Positions 1 to 5,967 are shown, counted from the first letter of the stretch. The stretch is DNA of 6,032 nt from Candidatus Hydrogenedentota bacterium (GCA_012965445.1 DTSJ01000018.1:1-6032), one strand, 5' to 3'. The notes: generated by a model not told the origin, from the sequence alone. Program-made: numbers and translations.

Positions 1-615
1 GGCGCGGGGGATCGGGTATGCGCCAAGGCTCGCGAGATGATCATTGTAGAGTTGACAGTCGACGAATTTGATACCGATCATCTCGCCATACTGCATCAGG
101 GCCCAGAACGCCAGCTTGGAGACATCGCTTTGCTTCGAGAACATCGATTCGCCGAAGAAGCAGTCTCCCAGAGAAAGGCCGTAGAGTCCGCCCACGAGTT
201 TATCGCCGTCCCAGCATTCGACGGAGTGGCCGATGCCAGATTCGTGCAATGCGAGGTAGGCGTTGATCATGTCTTCGGTGATCCAGGTTCCGTCCTGGCC
301 CCGCCTTGGAACGCGTGCGCATTGGCGAACAACGGCTTCAAAGTCCGTATCCATCGACAAACGATAGGTACTTTTCCCGTAGACTTTTCGAAGACTGCGC
401 GAGGGCCGAAACTCCTCCGGACGGATCACCATTCTCGGATCGGGGGACCACCACATGAGCGGATCGCCCTCGCTGTACCACGGGAATATACCCATCGAAT
501 AGGCCAGCACGATTCGTTCGGGAGTGAGGTCGCCTCCGACGGCGAGCAGGCCTTCTTCGTCAGCGTTCTCTGGCGACGGAAAGGACAGCGCATCGGATAG
601 CATGTAGACGGTCAT
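1..615 (-). CDS. aat: Leucyl/phenylalanyl-tRNA--protein transferase (3' end cut by window edge)
   Basis: Cytoplasmic aminoacyl-transferase that moves Leu or Phe from its tRNA to the N-terminal Arg or Lys of a protein, creating a primary N-degron. The first 205 residues are visible; the family is usually about 230 residues, so roughly the last 20 to 30 lie beyond position 1. Family motifs seen in order: FPSPE (12-16), GLLAVGGDL (22-30), GIFPWY (42-47), WWSPDPR (55-61), GTWIT (near 124-128), HSVE (about 150), LVGGLYG, FFGESMFS and DCQ (186-188). Asp186 and Gln188 match the residues implicated in catalysis in the E. coli enzyme. I chose the ATG at 615 because the N-terminus then aligns with E. 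coli Aat up to FPSPE; an ATG at 603 is a weaker alternative. There is no strong Shine-Dalgarno sequence. The start lies 8 bases after the clpA TAG, so translational coupling is likely. Identification is very secure. Confidence 0.97.
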   Translation of the reverse strand, partial: MTVYMLSDALSFPSPENADEEGLLAVGGDLTPERIVLAYSMGIFPWYSEGDPLMWWSPDPRMVIRPEEFRPSRSLRKVYGKSTYRLSMDTDFEAVVRQCARVPRRGQDGTWITEDMINAYLALHESGIGHSVECWDGDKLVGGLYGLSLGDCFFGESMFSKQSDVSKLAFWALMQYGEMIGIKFVDCQLYNDHLASLGAYPIPRA

Positions 616-623
616 TGCTTCGC

Positions 624-2864
624 CTACGATTGCTTCGGCGTATACGCAAACTCAAGCGCGTCGTCAGCGAGCGTTACCGCGACGTGTCCGCCATTGGCGA
701 GTTTGCCGAAAAGCAATTCGTCTGAAAGTTGCGTCTCGATTTCACGCTGCATGAGTCGGTCGAGCGGCCGTGCGCCCAGAACGCTGTCGTAGCCTTTCTC
801 TGCCAACCACTGTCGTGCGTCATGATGTAGATCGAGCGTTACGTTGCGCGATGAGAGTTTGGACTGAACTCGAGCCACGAACTTATCGACGACTTTCAGG
901 ACGACTTCCATCGGAAGGGATTCGAAACTGACGATCGCATCGAGACGATTGCGAAATTCGGGCGAGAAGGTTTTTTCGATGGCCTTTCGGCTTTTGTGTT
1001 GACTCTCGTCTGAAGCGGATGAAAATCCAATCGAATTGGCGGCGAGTTCGCGCGCGCCCGCGTTGGATGTCATAATCAAAACGACGTTGCGGAAATCCGC
1101 GTGCTTGCCCATATTGTCCGTTAGGGCCGCATGATCCATGATCTGAAGCAGAATATTATAGACATCGGGATCGGCTTTTTCGATCTCGTCGAGAAGCAGT
1201 ACACAATACGGATTCTTGCGAATCTCATCGGTCAACTGACCACCCTGATCATAGCCGACGTAGCCGGGAGGCGCGCCGATCAGTCTGGCGACGGCGTGTT
1301 TCTCCATGTACTCGCTCATATCGAAGCGGAGAAAGTTTACGCCGAGTACTGATGCCAATTGTTTTGCCAACTCCGTCTTGCCGACACCGGTTGGTCCGGT
1401 AAACAGGAACGATCCCACGGGACGATCTTCGGGACCAAGGCCCGCGCGTGAACGCTTGATCGCTGTTGCAATGACGTTGATAGCCTCCTCTTGTCCGTAG
1501 ACCTGCGCCTTTAAATCGGATTCCAGACTCGCGAGGCGATTGCGGTCATCATTGGATACGGTGCGCACCGGAATGCGCGCCATTTCTGCGACGATTTTTT
1601 CAATATCTAGGGGGCGAATCGTCTTGCGCGTTTTTTTCGTCATCATTCGTATGTTTGCGCCCGCTTCGTCGAGTACGTCGATTGCTTTGTCAGGCAGGAA
1701 GCGATCCGATATGTGACGCGCTGCAAGTTCCGCCGCAGTTTTCAGCGCGGAATCAGTAAACGTAATATCGTGGTGTTCTTCGTAGCGGGACTTTAGTCCG
1801 CGCAGAATACGCACGGTTTCCTCAACCGTTGGTTCGTCGACATCGATTTTCTGGAAACGACGGAGGAGCCCCTTGTCCTTCTCAAAACTCTGCTTGAATT
1901 CGTCGTACGTAGTCGCGCCGATGCACCTCAGTTCGCCCGAAGAAAGAATCGGCTTGAGCATGGTGGACGCATCCATCTGCGAACCTGTGGTTGAACCAGC
2001 TCCCACAACTGTGTGGATTTCATCGATGAACAGAATCGTTTTATCACGGTCTTTCAAGGCTTTGAGCACCGATTTCATTCGTGCCTCGAAGTCGCCGCGG
2101 TAGCGCGTCCCGGCGAGTAGCGCGACCATATCCAGGCGCAGAATCTCAACACCTTCCATAATCTTCGGGATGCGCCCTTCGTGGATACGCAGCGCAATGC
2201 CCTCAACCATCGCCGTTTTGCCCACGCCCGGTTCACCGACAAAGACAGGGTTGTTCTTTCGGCGACGGCACATGACGCGAATCGCGCGTTTCAGTTCGGC
2301 GTCCCGCCCAATCAGCGGATCGATCTTGTTTTCGGCTGCCAGCGTCGCCAGATTATCGGTAAAGCGCAGAATAGGATCTTTTTTGGATTCGGGGGAATCC
2401 TCGTCCAGCAGATCGTCAAATTCCAGCCCGGACTCGTCGTCATCGTCATGCGAGATCGCCTTCAATACGTCGAGTCTCGTAACCCCTTCTTCGGCGAGGA
2501 AATAAGCAGCATGCGAATCTTCCTCCTCAAAGATGGAGGCGAGAACATCGCCGTTGTCCACCTGCCCTTTTCCTGAGAACTGGACATGCGAGAGGGCGCG
2601 ATTCATCAGCCGCTCAAAGGATACGGTCTGCTGGACGATCAGTTTGTAGTCGTCGGGTACAGACTCCTGGTCGTTGTCCAGAAACGTATTCAGCCGTTCA
2701 CGCAGACTATCAATATCTGCGCCGCATTCGATCAGGACGTCCTGGCCGTAGTTGTCTTCCAGCAAGGCGTACAGGACATGCTCGGCGCACAAATATTCAT
2801 GACGCCGCTGCTGTGCCTCGTCTATCGCAGCCTTTAATACGTGTTCGGTTTCTTTACTTAACAT
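624..2864 (-). CDS. clpA: ATP-dependent Clp protease ATP-binding subunit ClpA
   Basis: AAA+ unfoldase, 746 residues, close to the family length. It forms a hexamer that unfolds substrates, including those handed over by ClpS, and threads them into ClpP. Layout: Clp N-domain (about 1-138), acidic linker (140-160), first AAA+ module with Walker A GEPGVGKT (210-217), pore-loop region GTRYRG (252-257) and Walker B ILFIDE (277-282), then a second module with Walker A GPTGVGKT (490-497), pore loop GYVG (534-537), Walker B VLLLDE (555-560) and sensor-2 GAR (697-699). The IGF tripeptide at 612-614 is the ClpP-docking loop. There is no long coiled-coil middle domain, which excludes ClpB, and no ClpC-type insertion; together with clpS and aat nearby this supports ClpA. 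The start ATG has only a weak upstream AGG. A 78-bp spacer separates it from the CDGSH gene. It ends in TAG, with TGA in frame four codons later, overlapping the aat start. Confidence 0.97.
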   Translation of the reverse strand: MLSKETEHVLKAAIDEAQQRRHEYLCAEHVLYALLEDNYGQDVLIECGADIDSLRERLNTFLDNDQESVPDDYKLIVQQTVSFERLMNRALSHVQFSGKGQVDNGDVLASIFEEEDSHAAYFLAEEGVTRLDVLKAISHDDDDESGLEFDDLLDEDSPESKKDPILRFTDNLATLAAENKIDPLIGRDAELKRAIRVMCRRRKNNPVFVGEPGVGKTAMVEGIALRIHEGRIPKIMEGVEILRLDMVALLAGTRYRGDFEARMKSVLKALKDRDKTILFIDEIHTVVGAGSTTGSQMDASTMLKPILSSGELRCIGATTYDEFKQSFEKDKGLLRRFQKIDVDEPTVEETVRILRGLKSRYEEHHDITFTDSALKTAAELAARHISDRFLPDKAIDVLDEAGANIRMMTKKTRKTIRPLDIEKIVAEMARIPVRTVSNDDRNRLASLESDLKAQVYGQEEAINVIATAIKRSRAGLGPEDRPVGSFLFTGPTGVGKTELAKQLASVLGVNFLRFDMSEYMEKHAVARLIGAPPGYVGYDQGGQLTDEIRKNPYCVLLLDEIEKADPDVYNILLQIMDHAALTDNMGKHADFRNVVLIMTSNAGARELAANSIGFSSASDESQHKSRKAIEKTFSPEFRNRLDAIVSFESLPMEVVLKVVDKFVARVQSKLSSRNVTLDLHHDARQWLAEKGYDSVLGARPLDRLMQREIETQLSDELLFGKLANGGHVAVTLADDALEFAYTPKQS

Positions 2865-2942
2865 AATGCTGTCTACCTGCGGCCCCGCAACAGCGACCGT
2901 CTGTCTAGTATGTACTACAACTCCCCAAAGGGATTCATTCGT

Positions 2943-3179
2943 TTAGAGCTTTCCGTGGCTTCCATCGCAAAACGGGGGCGATTTTGTTGCCTTGCAGTTG
3001 CACATGGTCCCTTTTTGCGGCTCTGTCACTTCCAGCATTTTGGGCGTAATCCCCGTGCCGCTGTGCGAGCCGTCGCACCAAGGCTGGTTTTTCGAACGAC
3101 CACACGCGCACCAGAAATACTTGCCCGGTTCCAGATCTACTGTTTCCGGTACCTTTGCATACACTATCGGCTCTGCCAT
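2943..3179 (-). CDS. Small dual-motif CDGSH iron-sulfur (NEET-type) protein
   Basis: Protein of 78 residues with two copies of the CDGSH zinc-finger-like motif C-x-C-x2-(S/T)-x3-P-x-C-D-G-S-H. The first has Cys24, Cys26, Cys35 and His39; the second has Cys60, Cys62, Cys71 and His75. In this family each three-Cys, one-His set binds one redox-active, labile [2Fe-2S] cluster, so two clusters per chain are expected. No signal peptide or membrane segment is visible, which suggests a cytosolic protein. Bacterial members of this tandem class are small and their exact roles are poorly known; electron or cluster transfer and redox sensing have been proposed. A strong GAGGAG ribosome binding site supports the ATG at 3179. 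The gene sits between clpS and clpA on the same strand, so co-transcription with the N-degron genes is likely. A functional link to proteolysis is only inference. It ends in TAA. Confidence 0.93.
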   Translation of the reverse strand: MAEPIVYAKVPETVDLEPGKYFWCACGRSKNQPWCDGSHSGTGITPKMLEVTEPQKGTMCNCKATKSPPFCDGSHGKL

Positions 3180-3185
3180 TTCTCA

Positions 3186-3191
3186 CTCCTC
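3186..3191 (-). promoter_or_regulatory. Ribosome binding site of the CDGSH gene
   Basis: On the minus strand GAGGAG lies 6 bases before the ATG at 3179. It is the best Shine-Dalgarno match in the minus-strand cluster and fixes the start of the CDGSH gene. The clpS, clpA and aat starts have much weaker matches, so this small gene may be the best translated of the four. Confidence 0.7.
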
Positions 3192-3203
3192 ATATCGTGA
3201 AAA

Positions 3204-3269
3204 GACTCAAAACTAGGTCAAACTTACCTCAAACTTACCTCAAAACCAGGTCAAACTTAGGTCAACAGC
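3204..3269. repeat. Six tandem 11-bp repeats between clpS and the CDGSH gene
   Basis: Reading the plus strand, six contiguous 11-bp units begin at 3204, 3215, 3226, 3237, 3248 and 3259. The consensus is ASSTCAAACTT (S is G or C). TCAA at unit positions 4-7 is identical in all six. Units 2 and 5 are identical (AGGTCAAACTT), unit 3 differs only by CC for GG, and units 1, 4 and 6 are more degenerate. The array fills most of the spacer between the two genes and touches the last base of the clpS TAG. On the minus strand each unit reads AAGTTTGASST, so TTGACC (resembling a -35 element) recurs. GG-type and CC-type units can pair as AGGT/ACCT, but only over 4 bp. It could be an operator with sites one helical turn apart, a slippage array, or a weak RNA structure. 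Function is unknown. Confidence 0.85.
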
Positions 3270-3583
3270 TACTCAGGTTCTATCGAACATTTCAATGGAA
3301 ACCCTTGTTTCTCGGCTGCCTGATGAACGGTCTTAATTTTCGTTTCTGCTATCGAGGCAGTATACACACCGGCAATTCCGATGCCTTTATTGTGGACGTT
3401 TAGCATAATTTCGATCGATTGCGTACTGGATTTGCGAAATATCGACTCCAGGATCATAATCACAAATTCCATCGATGTGTAGTGATCATTGTGCAGCAAT
3501 ACCTTATAACGTTTCGGCCGCTGGACTTCATTCCGCGGCTTCGTCTGCACCTCACCTTCATTTTCGTCTTCAAAATCGCTCAT
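3269..3583 (-). CDS. clpS: ATP-dependent Clp protease adaptor ClpS
   Basis: Protein of 104 residues, the usual size, that binds N-terminal Leu, Phe, Tyr or Trp and delivers the substrate to the ClpA N-domain. Residues 1-24 are a polar, acidic N-terminal extension, as expected for the flexible delivery tail. The folded core starts at YKVLLHND (26-33). Pocket residues by alignment with E. coli ClpS: Asn32 (Asn34), Asp33 (Asp35), Met38 (gatekeeper Met40) and His64 (His66). His34 replaces the second acidic residue of the usual NDD. Further core motifs are MEFV (38-41), the MLNVH segment (60-64), GVYT (72-75) and AETK (79-82). No alternative start exists between the ATG at 3583 and the preceding in-frame stop. 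The nearest Shine-Dalgarno-like sequences are weak or badly spaced. It is the first gene of the minus-strand cluster. It ends in TAG at the conserved family end point, with TAA four codons further on. Confidence 0.96.
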   Translation of the reverse strand: MSDFEDENEGEVQTKPRNEVQRPKRYKVLLHNDHYTSMEFVIMILESIFRKSSTQSIEIMLNVHNKGIGIAGVYTASIAETKIKTVHQAAEKQGFPLKCSIEPE

Positions 3584-3612
3584 GGCTCGTCGAGTTTGCC
3601 CCTTTTCACCCG

Positions 3613-3621
3613 ATCATACCA
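3613..3621 (-). promoter_or_regulatory. Candidate extended -10 promoter for clpS
   Basis: On the minus strand this reads TGGTATGAT, a TGn motif directly joined to a TATGAT hexamer one mismatch from TATAAT. Transcription would begin near 3606, giving a leader of about 20 nt before the clpS ATG. I see no convincing -35 at 17 bp, which is tolerable for an extended -10 promoter. This is a pattern match only. Confidence 0.4.
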
Positions 3622-3760
3622 TGTTTGGCCCTGTCGATTTTAGGCGGTGAGGGAGGCTATCAAGCGGAAGTGCTCCTATATATAAGCTGGCCTGTTGCAC
3701 ATCTTTGGAGAAATCTGGAAGCGAAAAGTGATGCCTTGCAGGTGAATTTGTATACTGTCG

Positions 3761-3766
3761 AAGGAG
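3761..3766 (+). promoter_or_regulatory. Ribosome binding site of the ECF sigma factor gene
   Basis: AAGGAG lies 6 bases upstream of the ATG at 3773. It favours that ATG over the TTG at 3770 or the in-frame ATG at 3782. A strong, correctly placed site suggests the gene was, or is, translated. Confidence 0.75.
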
Positions 3767-3772
3767 AGATTG

Positions 3773-4156
3773 ATGCTAACGATGTTACGAACAGATGCAG
3801 GGCTTGTCCGTCGGGTATTGGCAGGACATTCACGCAGTTTTGACGAGCTGGTTCGCCGCCATCTCACCATGACTTACGGGATCGCCTTCAGCTACACCCG
3901 CAATCACGCGGACGCAGAAGATTTGAGCCAGGAAGCAATGCTCAAAGCCTTCGTGTCTCTGGACACCCTGCGCGAGCCGAAGAAATTCGGACACTGGCTA
4001 AGCGTCATCACCCGGAATCTTGCACTGAGATACGGCCGAAAACTCCGCAATGAACGAAAAGCTGCGAAGGAAAGCGCCGAACAGCCCCGCGACCTCAACA
4101 CCGCTGCCTACGACGACATTCGTGAACTGCTCGAAGAACAAATCATCGAACTGTAG
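3773..4156 (+). CDS. ECF-type RNA polymerase sigma factor, region 2 portion ending at an in-frame TAG
   Basis: The 127 codons before the first TAG encode sigma-70 region 2, which binds the RNA polymerase clamp and recognises the -10 element. Seen: an N-terminal helix VRRVLAGHSRSFDELVRRH (12-30), the region 2.2 signature DAEDLSQEAMLKAF (47-60) and the region 2.3/2.4 segment with Phe72, Trp75 and ITRNLA (79-84). A polar linker then runs to EEQIIEL (121-127). Normal ECF factors continue into region 4. Here TAG intervenes, but region 4 follows at once in the same frame. As a stand-alone product this would be a sigma factor lacking region 4 and unlikely to recognise a -35 element normally. The start is set by AAGGAG at 3761-3766. 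It is transcribed away from clpS. The family call is firm; whether translation really ends at this TAG is open. Confidence 0.85.
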   Translation: MLTMLRTDAGLVRRVLAGHSRSFDELVRRHLTMTYGIAFSYTRNHADAEDLSQEAMLKAFVSLDTLREPKKFGHWLSVITRNLALRYGRKLRNERKAAKESAEQPRDLNTAAYDDIRELLEEQIIEL

Positions 4157-4339
4157 CCCATTCCCCGCGAAGTCCTTATGCTCCACTACTTCTCCGGAAA
4201 AACGACACGCGAAATCGCCTCGTCAATGAACGTCTCCTAGGCGGCCGTCCTGAAACGACTCCAACGCGCGCGGGAAGTACTCGGTGCTAAACTCATTTCC
4301 GATCTGAACGTACCACCGCGTTCAAAAGACGAGGCCGAC
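4157..4339 (+). other. Sigma-70 region 4 coding segment between the two interrupted parts
   Basis: In frame with the upstream sigma factor, this segment encodes PIPREVLMLHYFSGKTTREI, then ASSMNVS, a TAG at 4238-4240, and AAVLKRLQRAREVLGAKL. This is a recognisable region 4.2 helix-turn-helix, which contacts the -35 element. The TAG falls at the turn into the recognition helix, where family members commonly have a polar residue such as Glu or Gln. The segment continues in frame into the membrane-anchored part at 4340. No plausible independent start with a ribosome binding site is seen, so it is not a separate gene. Confidence 0.8.
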
Positions 4340-5938
4340 ATGAATCGCTCAGCCATTATGAAGTCGATCATCGCTACTGGAATCTCTTGGAATATCGCGG
4401 GCGCGACCTGGGCAGAAACTGCGGCGAGTACGCTGTTCAGCGGAAAGGGAATGGCAGCAGCCGTGTTATTCGCGGGCATCATAGCATCCTATCTTGCCCT
4501 GCCCTCCGCAAAGCCACTCCCGACTCCGGAACCGACGATCTCGACTGCTGGGGACGTAGTTGCGCCTTCCCCTGAAGAGGAAACCCCAATAACAATCGCA
4601 ACACCCTCAATCGAAATCGAAGCGGCCCCGGTCGTCGAAAATCTAGAACCAATCGCTGCCGTTTCTGTGGCAGTCCTGACTCCAGAACCGGAACTGCAAG
4701 TTGAGGCTAAGCCGGAAAGCCCATTGGCCGGAAATTGGACGATGTACACCCATGAAGGCAATGATCAGTTCGCAGACAATCGAGGCCAGATAAGATTTGT
4801 TGAAGAAAACGACACGCTGCATGTGGCCGGAGTTTCATATATGCACTTGGAAGGCGCGTTCGCGGGTGAAGAGGTCTACCTTGATTTCTCTCATGTAACC
4901 GAACCGGAACTCACCTACCGCGGGCGGCTGCAGGGTCGTCTGTCTGAAGATGGCAATGAGTTGAATGTATCTGGCTTCGTGACATGGGATTACAACGACG
5001 ACACTACATCGGTGTTCTATATTGATTTCGTCAGAATTGGCGATATGGAGAACCAGCGAAACGAAGGTATTGCGCTTGCAAAATCAAGGCTCAATACGCT
5101 GAAAGACGCCCTTCATGAATCCCTTAAACAAGAAGGGCGACCTGCAAAAAACCTGCGGGAATTGATACCCGATTATCTGGATGACAGGTCGCTGATCAAT
5201 TCCAATGCAGACGAGCGCATCGTCTACGCACAGGTCTGGGACGACTACAAGAAGCTACAGGAAGAGTCCTCGAACATCGGGCAATACTACGGTCCCCTCC
5301 ATCGGGAAGACCCAAGCGCCGAACTGCTGTTGAACTGGGAGCTAGAGCTGGAAGAAGCATGGGGCACTTACTTCCCCGGGGGATTCACCTTTCTCCACTT
5401 GACGAACACCGAGTTCAATTTCAGTTTAGCCGTAGACTTCTGGGGCTCGGCCTATGACGAGAATCCTTCCTATTCTTCCATCTACGTTGACACCTACGGA
5501 GAACAGGGCCAGACTGAGGCACGGCTTCAGGCTTGCGCGAACAACCTGAAGCAACTCGGACTAACAATCAAAATGTTTGAAGGTGAGCACCCGAACCGAC
5601 TGGTTCCTCCCGGATTTCGCCAGGTGTACCCTGAATATATGCCCGATGCCCGTGTACTCATCTGTCCCGGTCAATCAGACGAAATCCTGAGCTACGAAAT
5701 CATCTACCCCGCATCCAGCGAAGAATACAGACGACAGGTTTACATTGAAGTCGAAGGCATCCCGCTGGAAGATGTGGATCCCGGTGCTGTAAACAGTCGT
5801 ATACCGCTCATCGTCGAGCTCCGCGAGTGTTCTGAATCCGGAGGCCGCAACGTGGAATTCGTAGATGGCCACGTCGAATGGATCGCAGACGCAGACTGGG
5901 ACCGCATCATCGGGCCCTACCTGGATTACCGCTACTAA
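4340..5938 (+). CDS. Membrane-anchored C-terminal part of the sigma factor fusion, with prepilin-like H-X9-DG-type domain
   Basis: Open frame of 532 codons from the first ATG after the second TAG. Residues 1-32 resemble the post-region-4 segment of ECF fusion proteins (Met, Lys, then Trp17 and Trp24). A hydrophobic helix at about 36-54 is the only membrane segment. Residues 55-128 are a Pro/Glu/Thr-rich extended linker. Residues 129-232 look beta-rich (GNWTMY start, then GRLSEDGNELNVSGFV), like a lipocalin-type barrel. Residues 242-290 hold a helix followed by ELIPDYL, resembling a degenerate prepilin-like half. Residues 394-532 contain CANNLKQLGLTIKMF (399-413), VYPEYMPDARVLICPG (429-444) and GGRNVEFVDGHVEW (501-514), typical of prepilin-type processing-associated domains; Glu499 stands where the H-X9-DG His is expected. 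No prepilin cleavage site is present. The ATG has only a weak GACGAGG upstream, so it is probably not a natural gene start. It ends in TAA. Confidence 0.75.
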   Translation: MNRSAIMKSIIATGISWNIAGATWAETAASTLFSGKGMAAAVLFAGIIASYLALPSAKPLPTPEPTISTAGDVVAPSPEEETPITIATPSIEIEAAPVVENLEPIAAVSVAVLTPEPELQVEAKPESPLAGNWTMYTHEGNDQFADNRGQIRFVEENDTLHVAGVSYMHLEGAFAGEEVYLDFSHVTEPELTYRGRLQGRLSEDGNELNVSGFVTWDYNDDTTSVFYIDFVRIGDMENQRNEGIALAKSRLNTLKDALHESLKQEGRPAKNLRELIPDYLDDRSLINSNADERIVYAQVWDDYKKLQEESSNIGQYYGPLHREDPSAELLLNWELELEEAWGTYFPGGFTFLHLTNTEFNFSLAVDFWGSAYDENPSYSSIYVDTYGEQGQTEARLQACANNLKQLGLTIKMFEGEHPNRLVPPGFRQVYPEYMPDARVLICPGQSDEILSYEIIYPASSEEYRRQVYIEVEGIPLEDVDPGAVNSRIPLIVELRECSESGGRNVEFVDGHVEWIADADWDRIIGPYLDYRY

Positions 5939-5967
5939 ATAAACGGTGATCGAACGAAGACGAAAGA

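Larger units (their letters stand above)
3584..3772. other. Divergent intergenic region between clpS and the sigma factor gene
   Basis: This 189-bp spacer must hold the start signals for both transcription units. It has a candidate extended -10 for clpS, an alternating TATATATA stretch at 3677-3684 that could serve as a -10 element in either direction, and TATACT at 3751-3756 on the plus strand. A start from TATACT would fall on the ribosome binding site, so I do not favour it. I see no GGAAC-type ECF autoregulatory -35 element and no protein-coding potential supported by homology. Confidence 0.5.
3773..5938 (+). pseudogene. Full-length ECF sigma / membrane / prepilin-like fusion gene interrupted by two in-frame TAG codons
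   Basis: From the ATG at 3773 to the TAA at 5936-5938 one frame is open for 721 codons except for TAG at codons 128 and 156. Removing these gives a coherent protein: sigma region 2 (12-90), linker, region 4 (about 129-175), an amphipathic and Trp-containing segment (190-215), a transmembrane helix (about 225-243) and extracytoplasmic domains. There is no frameshift or other stop. As I recall, ECF factors with a C-terminal membrane anchor and extracytoplasmic domain occur in Planctomycetes-like and Hydrogenedentes-like bacteria, so the fusion rather than two genes is probably ancestral. One reading is a recently inactivated gene; CAG to TAG is a single C-to-T change and would explain either amber. 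The alternatives are amber readthrough or reassignment, or assembly error. I list it as a pseudogene because disablement is the conservative reading, but I am not certain. Confidence 0.6.

Noticed and set aside
37..600. Plus-strand open frame of 187 codons
   Set aside because: It is antisense to aat, whose minus-strand translation matches the family from end to end. The plus-strand product has no recognisable domain.
2181..2576. Plus-strand open frame of 131 codons, with a second overlapping one of 111 codons
   Set aside because: Both lie wholly antisense to conserved clpA coding sequence and look like chance open frames.
624..2864. ClpB or ClpC identity for the AAA+ gene
   Set aside because: There is no coiled-coil middle domain between the two AAA+ modules beyond a short linker; the IGF loop and the clpS/aat context fit ClpA.
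2910..3200. Plus-strand frame of 96 codons and minus-strand frame 2935-3186 over the CDGSH gene
   Set aside because: The frame 2943-3179 contains two exact CDGSH motifs and a ribosome binding site; the others are out-of-frame shadows.
3204..3269. CRISPR array
   Set aside because: The 11-bp units are directly contiguous with no spacers, and no cas gene is nearby.
3751..3756. TATACT as the -10 of the sigma gene
   Set aside because: Transcription would start at about 3763, on top of the AAGGAG ribosome binding site, and no -35 is present at the right distance.
3770..3772. TTG as start codon of the sigma gene
   Set aside because: The adjacent ATG at 3773 has better spacing to AAGGAG and is the commoner initiator.
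3475..3843. Plus-strand open frame of 122 codons running from clpS antisense into the sigma gene start
   Set aside because: It crosses clpS antisense, the intergenic region and the sigma gene in the wrong frame, with no homology or ribosome binding site.
4237..4761. Minus-strand open frames antisense to the sigma fusion (81 and 90 codons)
   Set aside because: The plus frame encodes recognisable sigma region 4 and a membrane helix; the minus products are Ser/Ala/Gly-rich and low-complexity.
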